Source: Lycium barbarum
Taxonomy: Eukaryota; Streptophyta; Magnoliopsida; Solanales; Solanaceae
NCBI RefSeq assembly: GCF_019175385.1
Contig: NC_083341.1
Coordinates: 23,630,203-23,694,202 of the forward strand
Length of the DNA: 64,000 nucleotides
Direction of reading: 5' to 3'
Shown here: positions 1 to 10,330 of the stretch, one piece after another
Layout: each line of letters starts with the position of its first letter
Numbering within the stretch: the first letter of the stretch is position 1
The notes under the pieces: generated by a model
What the model was told of the DNA's origin: nothing
Database searches by the model: none
The model's input: the letters and a program-made list of their open reading frames with translations, nothing else
Position numbers and translations under genes: made by a program

Positions 1-329
1 TACCGGAATATATGCTAAAAAAACATATATAAGTAATTAAAGAGCAATATAAATTACACAAGCATAAGGAAGATTTGCTTGGTCCTACGATTAGATTCGT
101 TTCTTCTGTGATCTGCCAATAACTTACAGCATGTGTTCAATGATGGAGGAATAGACACTGAAAAAAAAACAAAAAAAAAAAAAAACCAAAGAAAAGAGTG
201 ATGTCAAGGTCATTTGTCACTTACAGAAAGTGAAATTTTTTCTTTTCCTCTCCTTGATACAATATTGTTTCAATTCTTAATTACTGAATTACAGGGTCGT
301 CTTCTTTTCCTTTACTTACTCTAATTTAC
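1..329. other. Intergenic DNA, no gene seen
   Basis: AT-rich sequence with an A-rich stretch at about 162-185. I see no coding frame, RNA gene or recognisable transposon end here. Confidence 0.6.
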
Positions 330-840
330 AACAGCATACTCAATATATTTCTGCAAGCAGAGTGTGGGGAGGATAGATTGTACACAGACCTTACCCCATC
401 TTGGGAGGTAGAGAGACTATTTCGGATAGACCCTCGGCTCAAGAAAAGACATATCAAAGGAGGCCAGACAAGAATTAACAGGAGTAAAGAAATCATCGCA
501 AAATACAATAGAAAACATAACAAAGCATTATGTAGAAAAGAAACAGTAACTACAATAAACTAATACGATAATCGAAATACAAGAGACATCGGATAGTAAC
601 AAAAACTGAAAGAAAATAAGCTACGAGGATAATGCTACGCCTATTAGTATGAAAGGATCCGCAAGACAACGCTTTACTACTTACTAACCTTCTATCTTAA
701 TATGTGTCCTCCACAACCTCCTATCTAAGATCATATGTCCTCAGTAAGATGTGACTGTGTCATGTCCTGTCTAATCACTTCTGCCCAATATTTACTTGCT
801 CTATTTTATAGGAGTAAATATTTTACTTTTTTGATCTTAT
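330..840 (-). mobile_element. 3' fragment of an RTE-type LINE
   Basis: Read on the minus strand, about 830-690 gives a degraded reading KYWAEVIRQDMTQ followed by a LTED-like motif. This resembles the C-terminal tail of RTE-clade reverse transcriptases, which are common in Solanaceae. It is followed by the familiar 3' UTR (a 'gag ccg agg gtc tat' block around 455-420 and a 'ggg taa ggt ctg' block around 400-380), ending towards CAACAGCATACTC near 330, the usual end of such copies. Several stops interrupt the coding part and no target duplication was identified. Related SINEs use the same tail, so a SINE derivative is possible for the 330-460 part. Confidence 0.55.
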
Positions 841-1118
841 ATAGATTCTTATTGTATATTTAGATTACTATCTTACCAGCTGATGCCTGATTGGCTGAAC
901 GTAGTATTTTTTGGTAGTACCTTTAGTATACTCCCTTATAGGTAGGTAGCTAGAGTGAAATTATCCAAGTATAGTACTACTTAAAACTCAATCTGCGGAT
1001 AGTAGAAACTATTGTCAATTTGTCACCAGTATGGTCTTTTGTTTTCTTACCTTTCTCCTTGGCGTGGAAAAGTGGAGGACAGTTAGAGGTTTAAAGCGCT
1101 TTAGCTCACACCATCAAT

Positions 1119-1221
1119 AGATTGGTAGGATGCATGGGATATTCTTCCAATCTCAATTAGACGTCTCGATAGATTGGTAGGATTGATAGGATGTTCTTTC
1201 AATCTTAATTAGACGTCTGGG
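1119..1221. repeat. 52-bp tandem duplication
   Basis: Two adjacent copies begin with AGATTGGTAGGAT at 1119 and 1171 and end with CAATTAGACGTCT; they differ by a few substitutions and small indels. No function is suggested by the sequence. Confidence 0.75.
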
Positions 1222-1625
1222 TTTTCAATCTAAAATAGAGAGATTCTTGACAAAGAGCGTTTTTCCTTAAATGGACTTTATGCCATATGTAGTTCGGACT
1301 ACTAAATAGTCCATTGTCACTTTTGTTTTTGGATAGTGGTGGTGTAACCATAATGATGTAGCCTTTCCTTTTTTTAAATGATCATGGTGTATGACTGGGC
1401 CATTAAAGATTGGGTGATTCTGCCGTCATTAAAGTTTGGACAGATAGAAAAATATCACCTGGTCTAGTAATATTTTCTTTCATTAGAATTTGAATATTAG
1501 ACTTCATGCCTATGACCCTGAACTACTCACTAGCCCACACCTGATTATTCTCTGCAATAAAGAGTTCTTGATTTCCAGCTAGTTCCAAGGGGTTGAGCAA
1601 ACCAAAAAGTGATGATGAAACAATA
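1222..1625. other. Intergenic DNA, no gene seen
   Basis: No open frame, transposon terminus or RNA gene recognised. It lies between the 52-bp duplication and a Stowaway-like MITE. Confidence 0.5.
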
Positions 1626-1860
1626 GTCTCCGATCCAATTTATGTGACACTCTTTAATTTATAGTTAGTCCCGAAAAGAATGACATCTTTCTATATTTAG
1701 CAAAATTTATTCTTAAACTTCTCATTTTATCCTTAATGAGATGGTTTATTGACACACAAATATATATGGCTTATTTTAGACCACAAATTTTAAAATATTT
1801 TCGTTTATTCTCAAACTCTGTGCCTAGTCAACATCATAACACAATTTGGGACGAATGGAG
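1626..1860. mobile_element. Degenerate Stowaway-like MITE
   Basis: The left end reads GTCTCCGATCCAATTTATG and the right end reads ATTTGGGACGAATGGAG, an imperfect inverted pair that matches the Stowaway (Tc1/mariner-derived) terminus pattern CTCCCTCCGT. It is flanked by TA at 1624-1625 and 1861-1862, the expected target duplication. It has no coding capacity. End mismatches indicate an old copy. Confidence 0.65.
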
Positions 1861-1977
1861 TAACTAATTACCATAACGTTATATAAATAAACTTCTATTC
1901 AATCATTGGTCCTAATTACCCCTCAAATCCTAGTTACTGTCACTATATCTCGTAATCATGATTGTCAAATAAATTCG

Positions 1978-2663
1978 TGTATACGGTAAAAATCGCGTAT
2001 ACGTGGAACCGGTGAGACCGAAGAAGAAAGGGATAGAAACGTACATGAAGGATCCCCTTCTGAACCGGGGAAATGCTTGGACCGGAGTAAAGGAAGGGCG
2101 TCATTTGGTCCGGATCTTCCATGACCGGTTATTCGAGGCCGTATGTCCGTTTGACAGTGGCCGGTGGTCCGAAAGATCCGTTGCGCGGGTGCCTCGCGTC
2201 GTTGATGTCCTGCTGTGTTCAACTGCCGATCGTACGGGTGTCAGACCGTACGGTCTACCCAATCCAACCTAATCCAACTCAGAACTTTTTCTTTATTTTA
2301 TTATTTCTTATGTTGTATGAAGCCCATGGGGCAGCACTATAAATAAGGGGCATTGGCCTCCTTTTAGGGGGTTGGCTTCTACATGACCAAAAGCTCTTGT
2401 AATAGAAAAACACGCAAATCTCTCTGTCAATATATATATCAGATTCGAGCAACATTTCTTGTGTTTAATTCTTACGTTTCCTTAGATCAAATACCGCTTA
2501 CGTATTAATATATACACGAGTACACAACTAACCATTGATCACCCGTTGCTTCTTTGCACCATATTTATACATTTCTTCTCTTTATCAAATAAGCATAAGA
2601 TATAGCCACATATCCTATACCTCATCCACAAATTTAATGGATTATCCAAAATCGGGGTAAACA
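1978..2663 (+). repeat. Tat element, 5' LTR
   Basis: Bounded by TG...CA and paired with 13053-13739. It holds short GC-rich near-palindromes (CCGTACGG around 2246-2253, GGCCGG) upstream of a TATA box, which fits a U3-R-U5 order. Confidence 0.95.
2338..2345 (+). promoter_or_regulatory. TATA box of the 5' LTR
   Basis: TATAAATA in the context CACTATAAATAAGGGGC, about 325 bp before the end of the LTR. The same octamer is kept at 13413-13420 in the 3' LTR. It should set the start of the genomic retroelement RNA around 2370. Confidence 0.75.
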
Positions 2664-2666
2664 GTT

Positions 2667-2685
2667 TGGCGCCCACCGTGGGGCT
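2667..2685 (+). other. Primer binding site, tRNA-Lys
   Basis: TGGCGCCCACCGTGGGGCT lies three bases after the LTR end. It is complementary to the 3' end of plant tRNA-Lys (CUU) including CCA, as I recall that tRNA. It would prime minus-strand DNA synthesis. Confidence 0.85.
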
Positions 2686-2772
2686 AGGGTAATAGTGGTC
2701 TTTTATCTTGATCTCTACCTTACCCATCTAAATAAAAAACACCTTCTGTTCGTATCTGAGAAAACAGACTAA

Positions 2773-4500
2773 ATGGCTGACAGTGGGCAATCCGGTCACG
2801 TCAACAACAACGAAATCGTGGCCGAAAACGAAGGAAGCGGTCCACGAGGACCACCAAACCCATCTGATACTAACCCCGTTAATTCGAGGGAGGGCCTCAA
2901 CCAACGAAACACCGTAGACCAGGAGAATGCCCCTTTACCGACCACTGATCCTCTAAATACCCACAATTCTGTTACTTTGTCTCGGGCACAGGACCGGAAA
3001 GAACCGGGTGCACCCAATGATAATATTGACCTACGTTTAATTTTTGAAATGTTGCAGGAGCAAAGAGAGGAGATTTCCGAGCAGGGAATCGCAATACCCC
3101 GGTTGCAGAACGGAGGGGATACAACGACCCCGGAAAAAACGAGCGATGTTGCTGAACCCAGAAAGGAGGAGGCACGTGTTATTGAGAGCAACAGATCCGG
3201 AGATGGATCCTCAACCGAGGTTCTAAAAATGCTCGAAACTTTGGCAAAGCGGGTAGACACGACCGAGAAGAGGGTCGAAACGTACAACTCTCGGGTGGAT
3301 CAAATCCCGGGGGCTCCGCCTTTACTGAAAGGGTCGGATTCAAAGAGGTACATCCAAAGGCCTTTTCCTCCGAGTGCGGCCCCGAAATTAATCCCGAAGA
3401 GGTTTAAAATGCCGGATATCCAGAAATATGATGACACAACGGACCCGCACGAACACGTGACCTCATACACATGTGCCATAAAGGGCAATGATATGGAGGA
3501 GGACGAAATTGAATCGGTACTGCTGAAGAAGTTTGGGGAAACCCTGTCAAAAGGAGCATTGACATGGTACGACCATCTACCTGAGCGTTCGATCACCTCC
3601 TTCGAAATGCTCGCCGATGCCTTCATCAAGGTCCACGCCGGTGCCAAAAAGGTGCAGGCTTGCAAGGTCGATATTTTCCGTATAACCCAAAGAGACGATG
3701 AGTTACTGCGTGAGTTCGTCAACCGGTTCCGAAGGGAACGGATGGAACTCCCCCCGGTACCAGAAGAATGGGCTGCGCAAGCTTTCATAAAGGGGCTCAA
3801 TGTTCTAAGTTCAACAGCTTCGTTCAAATTGAAAGAAAGCTTGCTGGAATACGAGTCTGTGACATGGGCCGATGTCCATAACCGGTACGAGTCAAAAATT
3901 CGGGTGGAGGATGATTAATTCGAGCTCCCCCCAGGACCAATAAATGTGAATAAAAGTTTTGAGAGGCCAAGGAAGGGTTACGAAGCAAAGGCCGAATCAT
4001 CGAAGGAAAGGTATCGGCCATACTCCCATTCGGAGAGGCACAGTTTTAGGTCGGAAAAGTCAAGGGTGAGCCCGAGCCGTTTCTCGGGTCGGGGTAATAA
4101 ACGGGTCGAGCGCCCGTCAAACAGCTGGGGTCTCTCATTCAGGAGCGATGCCGGAAGCTCTGCCGGTAACAAGGGTTTGCCAAAGATATCGGAGTACAAC
4201 TTTAACGTTAGTACTTCGGGCCTCGTCTCGGCCATCGATCGCGTCCCGAATGTAAGATGGCCGAAACCTCTAAGGTCGGATCCGGGCCAACGGGACCCGA
4301 GCATGGTATGTGAGTATCACGGAACCCATGGTCACAGAACCGAGGATTGTCGCCAGTTGAGAGAAGAGGTAGCCCGGTTACTGAAGAACGGTCATCTCCG
4401 AGATCTTCTGAGTGAACGAGCCAAAAGTCACTACAAGGAAAGGGAGGCTCATCGAAGGGCCGAGCCGGTAGAACCCCAGCATACAATCAACATGATAGTT
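2773..4500 (+). pseudogene. gag: Tat gag (capsid/nucleocapsid), broken by a stop
   Basis: The ATG at 2773 opens a frame that runs 381 codons to a TAA at 3916-3918 and then continues open in the same frame. The N-terminal 200 residues are polar and low in complexity. About residues 215-345 match the retrotransposon gag capsid domain (PF03732-like), with a WYDHLPERSITSF core and a FVNRFRRERMELP segment. Downstream of the stop, 4309-4350 encodes a zinc knuckle of the form C-x2-H-x4-H-x4-C, where the second cysteine is replaced by histidine, a form seen in this lineage. Gag normally packages the RNA in cytoplasmic particles. The in-frame stop separates capsid from zinc knuckle, so no full Gag can be made without readthrough. 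Confidence 0.9.
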
Positions 4501-5190
4501 GGGGGTATCGATGCCCCTCGCGGGCCGGTGATGAAATGGGCCAAGGTTTCTATTGGTCGTGAAAAGCGCGCCCGAGACCCCTTACCCGAGGGTTCTATTT
4601 CCTTCAGCAACGAGGACGCAGAGGGCATCATTCAACCGCACAGTGATGCATTGGTAATTTCTGTACTTATCTTTAAAACTAAGGTGAAACGTATTTTGAT
4701 TGACCCAGGTAGCTCGGCCAACATCATCCGGTGGAGAGTGGTTGAACAACCAGGACTGCTTGATCAGATCGTACCGATAGCCCGGGTACTCAGCGGGTTC
4801 AACATGGCGAGTGAAACAACAAAGGGGGAGATCTCATTACCTGTGAGCGTCGGTGGCACCATTCAACAAATGGTGTTCTATGTGATTGAAGGGGACATGA
4901 AGTATAACGCACTATTGGGCAAACCCTGGATACATAGCATGAGGGCCGTGCCCTCAACACTACATCAGCTGTTGAAGTTCCCCACCCCGGAAGGGATAAA
5001 AACCATCCGAGGTGAACAACCCGCTGTGAGGGAGATGTTTGCAGTAGAGGAAGCAGCGCCTAGGCCCAAAGAATCGGTCCAGAAGGAAGAAGATGTAACC
5101 GGAGGAGAGGACACCAAATAGCAATCAAAGCACACCGGGTCGGATCCAGGGCATGAAGAGGATGATTTCGGGGTACCCAGATCGTTCGTC
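4501..5190 (+). pseudogene. Tat aspartic protease region, stop before RT
   Basis: Same frame as gag. The motif LIDPGSSANII, with Asp-Pro-Gly at 4702-4710, is the active-site loop of a retropepsin. Most families have DTG or DSG; I believe DPG is normal for this plant group, so it need not be a lesion. A hydrophobic flap-like part and a GKPWIHSMRAVPSTLHQ segment follow, as in related elements. The reading frame is broken by TAG at 5119-5121 in the linker before reverse transcriptase. The protease would cleave the Gag-Pol polyprotein. Nothing suggests a separate gene with its own start. Confidence 0.8.
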
Positions 5191-6834
5191 ATGCCGGATG
5201 ACTCGGACGCAACTAAGTCAAATGTAGAGGAGCTGGAGCAGATCATCCTGTTCGAGTACCTACCGGACAGAAAGGTATACCTGGGCACGGGGCTTACCCC
5301 GGAGCTCAGGAACAAGTTAATTAAATTTCTTCGAGCTAACGCAGATTGCTTCGCATGGTCCCATATAGATATGACAGGTATATCACCGGAAGTAGCAACT
5401 CACAAGCTCAGCTTGGACGGGAAGTTTTCCCCGGTGAAGCAAAAAAGAAGGCCCATGGCAGAAAGAAAACACGCCTTCGTAAAAGATGAGGTAACGAAGC
5501 TTTTAAAAATAGGTTCTATCTGGGAGCTAAAGTACCCGGATTGGCTTGCTAACGTGGTAGTGGTGCCCAAGAAAGGTAATAAATTTCAAATGTGTGTTGA
5601 TTATAAGGATTTAAACAAAGCATGCCCGAAGGATTCATTTCCTTTGCCTCACATCGATAGAATGATCGATGCGACGGCCGGGCATGAGATGCTAAGTTTT
5701 CTCGATGCTTACTCCGGGTATAACCAAATTCGGATGCACCCGGGGGATCAAGAGAAAACGGCCTTCATCATCCGTTATTGGACTTACTGTTATAATGTAA
5801 TGCCTTTTGGCCTAAAAAATGCCAGTGCAACTTGCCAACGCCTAGTTAATGGGATGTTCGAAGAACAAATAGGAAAAACAATAGAAGTTTATATTGATGA
5901 TATGGTTGTTAAGTCCCTGGAAACAGAGGACCATTTGAAGCATTTGCAGGAAACCTTCGATGTGCTCCGCAAGTATAACATGAAGCTTAACCTAGAAAAA
6001 TGTGCCTTCGGTGTCCAGTCCGGCAAATTTTTGGGTTTCATGGTGTAAAACCGGGGCATTGAAATCAACCCGGACAAAATCAAGGCCATCGAGGATATCG
6101 AAGTAGTGAATAACGTCAAGGGAGTACAGAGGCTCACCGGAAGGATAGCGACATTGAGCTGCTTTATATCGAGATCTTCGGACAAGAGTCACCGTTTCTT
6201 CTCCTTATTAAGGAAGAAGAACGACTTCGCTTGGACACCGGACTGCCAAGAAGCTTTACAAGAGTTGAAGAGGTACTTGTCTAGCCCCCCGTTGCTGCAC
6301 ACACTGAAGGCGGACGAGCCATTTTTTCTCTACCTTGCTGTCTCCGAAGTAGCGGTAAGTGGTGTTTTGGTCCGAGAAGAATCAGGTACACAATTACCTA
6401 TCTATTACGTAAGTAGGACTTTGGGGGATGCGGAGACCCGTTATCCCCATTTGGAAAAATTGGCGTTAGCACTGGTAAGTGCTTCCAGAAAGCTCAAGCC
6501 TTATTTTCAATGCCATCCAATATGTGTAGTAACTACTTACTCTCTGAAAAACATCATATATAAACCGGAATTATTGGGTAGATTAACTAAATGGGCTGTA
6601 GAAATTAGCGGTTATGATATCGAGTACAAACCTCGAACGACCATCAAATCCCAGATCTTGGCCGAGTTTGTGGCAGATTTTACCCCAGATATGGTCCCCG
6701 AGGTCGAGAAAGAGCTTCTGCTGACCTCGGGAAAGGCCTCGGGCATTTGGTCTCTACACACGGACGGAGCCTCGAACCTCGAAGGTTCCGGGCTAGGGAT
6801 CGTCCTTAGGACCCCGGCCGAGGATGCCATTTGA
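5191..6834 (+). pseudogene. Tat reverse transcriptase and connection RNase H, two stops
   Basis: In the same frame as gag. The RT fingers and palm are clear (KGNKFQMCVDYKDLNKACPKD, then LSFLDAYSGYNQI), and the catalytic YIDD box is at 5890-5901 in VYIDDMVVKS. A TAA at 6046-6048 interrupts just after KFLGFMV, in the thumb. The frame continues through the tether (FAWTPDCQEALQELKRYL) into a first RNase H-like domain at about 6310-6690 (YYVSRTLGDAETRYP). It ends at TGA 6832-6834, inside the following second RNase H. The enzyme would copy the RNA into DNA inside particles. Two stops inactivate this copy. Confidence 0.92.
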
Positions 6835-7140
6835 CAGTCCATTAGAACTGCTAAATTGACTAACAATGAAGCCGAGTATGAGGCTATGATTGCAGGTTTG
6901 GAATTGGCTCGAAGTATGGTGGCCGAAATAATTGAAGCAAAGTGCGATTCGCTTTTGGTCGTAAACCAGGTGAACGGCATCTTCGAGGTCAAGGACGAAC
7001 AGATGCAGAGGTACCTTGAAAAAACCCAAGTGGTACTTCATCGATTTAAAGAATGGACCCTGCAGCACATACTGAGGGAGCAGAACAGCGAGGCCGATAC
7101 ATTAGTAAATTTGGGATCCTCGGTCGAGGGGGAGGAAATC
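6740..7140 (+). pseudogene. Second, Tat-type RNase H domain
   Basis: HTDGASNLEGSG at about 6759 and NNEAEYEAM at about 6862 give the first acidic residues of an RNase H fold. KCDSLLVVNQV and, later, NSEADTL supply the others. Having this domain in addition to the RNase H attached to RT is a known trait of the Tat group (an extra 'archaeal-type' RNase H). The TGA at 6832-6834 falls between the first and second motifs, so the domain cannot be made intact. It probably helps remove the RNA strand during reverse transcription; that role is inferred from the family. Confidence 0.8.
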
Positions 7141-8461
7141 AACCCCGGGGCAACGGTGCACTTGTCAAACACGGCCACAGAAAACAGATATGCTGAAATA
7201 AACACAATGGGTTTAACTTGGGATTGGCGCAACAAGTACATTGACCACTTGCGTGATGGTAAGCTCCCAAATGACCCAAAGGAATCACGGTCACTAAGGA
7301 CCAAGGCTGCCCCTTTTTGCTTGGTAGACAACCAATTATATCGGCGGTCTTTCTTCGCACCACTGGCTAAGTGTTTGGGCCCCGGAGAGACGGAGTATGT
7401 GATGAGAGAGGTGCACGAAGGGACATGCGGCAATCACTCTGGTGCTGATGCTCTGGTCCGAAAGATTATCAGGGCCGGTTATTATTGGAACCGGATGGAC
7501 GAAGATTCGAAAAATTTTATCCGTAAATGCGATGGGGTGTCAGAGGCATGCTCTGATGATTCATCAGCCCGGAGAGTTGTTGCATTCGGTGGTGTCACCC
7601 TGGCCTTTCATGAAGTGGGGAATGGACATCGTCGGCCCGTTACCTTGGGCGCCAGGTAAAGCCCGTTTTATTTTGTTTGTGACTGATTATTTCTCCTAAT
7701 GGGTTGAAGCGCAGGCCTTTGAAAAAATCAGAGAAAAGGAGGTCATCGACTTCATATGGGATCACATCGTCTGTCGCTTTGGCATCCCCGTCGAGATAAC
7801 TTGTGATAACGGGCCCCAGTTCGTAGGAGGCAAAGTCAACAAATTTCTCGAAGGGTTGAAGATCAAGAAAATTGTATCAACCCTGTATCACCCGTGTGCA
7901 AACGGACAAGCGGAATCCACGAACAAGACTATAATCCAAAACCTGAGGAAAAGACTTGAAGCATCAAAGCATCATTGGAGAGAAATATTATCGGAGGTAT
8001 TGTGGGCTTACAGAACTACATCGAAATCGAGCACGGGGGAGACTCCCTTCTCATTGGTTTACGGGGCTGAAGCTCTTATCCCCGTAGAAGTTGGTGAACC
8101 GACCCTCCGGTTTCGATATGCAACCGAGGAATCAAAAGAAGAGGCCATGGCCGTAAGACTCGACCTCACGGACGAGCTTCGCGAAAACGCGTTGGTCCGT
8201 ATTGCCGCCCAAAAACAAAGGGTGGAAAGGTACTACAATCGGAGAGCCAATTTTCGTCATTTCCAAGTTGGGGACTTGGTGCTCCGAAAAGTTACCTTGA
8301 ACACCAAGAATCCCAACGAAGGAAAACTAGGCCCGAACTGGGAAGGACCCTATAAGATAACCGAGGTAAGGGGAAAAGGTTCATACCAGTTGGGGTCCAT
8401 GGATGGGCAGCAGCTGCGCATTAACTGGAATGTGGCTCATCTAAAGAGATACTACTGCTGA
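7141..8461 (+). pseudogene. Tat integrase, frameshifted and with a stop
   Basis: An N-terminal HHCC zinc finger is visible: EVHEG, GNHSG and RKCD in the gag frame up to about 7535, then the final Cys (GCQRH) in the next frame, so a one-base shift lies at about 7530-7545. The catalytic core has Asp at 7625-7627 (MDIVGP), Asp at 7805-7807 (TCDNGPQF) and Glu at 7913-7915 (NGQAEST), giving the expected D-x59-D-x35-E spacing. A TAA at 7697-7699 interrupts between the two Asp codons. The C-terminal part (FQVGDLVLRKV, GPNWEGPYKI) reaches the natural stop TGA at 8459-8461. There is no chromodomain. Integrase would insert the DNA copy into the nuclear genome. Confidence 0.92.
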
Positions 8462-9606
8462 GGTAAGAATACCCCGTGTTTTCTCTATTTTTGACCTTTC
8501 TATTTTGCAGAAAGCCGAGTACCAGGCAAGGAAAAGAATCCAAATCTGAAAACACGTGTTGCACTCTTTTCCTTAGTACGGTTTTGTCCCAAAATGGGTT
8601 TTCCGACAAGGTTTTTAATGAGGCAACAAGTACAATGTGTTACTTGACAAGTACAAAGGGCGAGCGCCCAGATTCTCGGGGTCACACCCAACGAATGGGG
8701 ACTTAATAGCACTCACCCGATCTTACAGCTCGACCAAGAGCTAGGGGACTATCACACCCACTCCGGAAGCCGCCCTCAACAAATAGCACCGGGCTAAAAA
8801 TGTTAGGTTTCGGTGTAAGGACCACACGATCAAAATGAATCGTGTCCACCAATTGTTTGCTACGGCAAACGAAAGGCCGAACCTTCTGCTATAGGTTTCG
8901 GTGTAAGGACCAAACTATCAAAATGAATCGTGTCCATTTAGTACTTGCTACGACAAAAGCAGAAGGAAACAAAATCCTCATGTATACAAACACTTTGCAA
9001 TGCAAAATTATCGAAAGTTTGGATAAGCAATATCCCGGTTATCTTCCTGTTAAAAGACTTTACCTCGGTAATAACCGCCGTATTTCGGCACTACTTCATT
9101 CACACACACCCTATTCCGGGCAATATGGCCGAAATTCGGCAAAGACGATAAGGTCATAGAGAACCAAGCCAAAATCGTTAAAAAATTCGAACTAAGGCAG
9201 CGAGGTCACAACGATTCGAGCCAACATTTTCTAAACTCCCCAAACGGGGACTGTTACGTCAAAATTCATCCAAGGCTGAGGTTCGGGTGCCCGAAAAATA
9301 CCGACCCTAAAATATTGCCGAAAAATACCGACCCTAAGGAAATGCCTATCGTGATTCGGAGGCGTCTGAGTCCACAAAGCATTAGGTAAGTCCTACGGGC
9401 ACAATGGGCTAAATGACTACGTGTCAACTTGTCCTTAAAACGGACCAACAATTCGGACAAAAATAATAGTAAACATTCAAACAAAGAGACAAGAAAGATG
9501 CGTTTTCTTTTTAATTTATGCAAAAGGGTGTTTTTACATTAGAAAACCAAAGTCCTACAAAGGCAAAAAAATAAAATAAAGATAAAAGCCAAGTACAGGC
9601 CCTAAT
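8462..9606. other. Non-coding spacer between convergent genes of the Tat element
   Basis: This 1.1-kb stretch separates the end of sense pol (8461) from the end of the antisense gene (9607). It is non-coding in all frames. It contains a tandem duplication at 8804-8970 and, near 9555-9590, an A-rich block that on the minus strand would be T-rich. Both transcripts would end here, so it could hold two opposed polyadenylation regions; no signal is decisive. Confidence 0.6.
8804..8970. repeat. 89-bp tandem duplication
   Basis: Copies begin TAGGTTTCGGTGTAAGGACC at 8804 and again at 8893 and share ATCAAAATGAATCGTGTCC. The second copy is diverged towards its end. Short tandem repeats downstream of pol are common in Tat-group elements. 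Confidence 0.75.
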
Positions 9607-10330
9607 CTACCCGGAATGGCTGGAGGCGGAGCGCTCGGACTCTGTCCGCTCGGAGTCATCGGAGTCAGAACCAAGAGCATCCTTAGCCTCTCCCTCGACC
9701 CTTTTAGCCTCGGCAATAAGGGCCGGAAGATCATTAAAGCCATGCTCGGCTTGCTCGAGAGTAATCTTCCGGGACTTCCATTTCTCGTACTCGGCAACAA
9801 TAGTAGCCTGAGCCTCGGTGGCCTCGACGCTCTTCAAAGCCTCATCAAAATCAGCCTCGGCCTGGGCCAACTTCGCCGCTAAAGCATCCCGAGCCTCTCC
9901 AAGAACATTCTGCATTCGGATGGCCGATTCGAGCTCGGCCTGGAGAGAGTCATTGGCATCGACCGTCTCCTTAAGCTCATTTTTTAGGTCATCGCACATC
10001 CGGGCCCTCGTCTCCGCCTTCTCTTCAAAAACCCTCGCACGCTCCTTGTATCGGGCACTCTCCGATTCTAGCAGCCGATTCCTCTCGGCCAAGCCCGCGG
10101 CATCGGACTTCACCAGATCCAGCTCCCCCCGGAGTTGGGAGAAAGTGGTTTCGAGCTCACCAAGCCTCGAGGAAATTTGAGCGTTGTCCCGGGTGAGGCC
10201 GATCTTGTCAGCTTCGAGACTCCGATTATATTGGGTCATTGCGGCCAGCTCACTTTTCCACTGACAGTTTTCGGCCTTTGCCGCATCAAGCTCGGGTCGG
10301 AGGTTGGAAAGAGCGACTGCCCGGTTCAAC
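9607..10330 (-). other. Coiled-coil C-terminal part of the antisense protein
   Basis: About 240 uninterrupted codons end at TAG 9609-9607. The stretch is rich in Glu, Ala, Leu, Arg and Lys with repeated heptad spacing (for example AERNRLLESESARYKERAR) and then an acidic serine-rich tail (GSDSDDSERTESERS). This composition suggests an elongated oligomerising segment. It is the best preserved part of the antisense gene. Upstream it is cut off by a 1-nt shift relative to the rest of exon 4. Confidence 0.8.

Noticed and set aside
4702..4710. Tat protease taken as dead because of DPG instead of DTG/DSG
   Set aside because: I believe DPGSSA is the normal form in this plant lineage, so I did not count it as a lesion.
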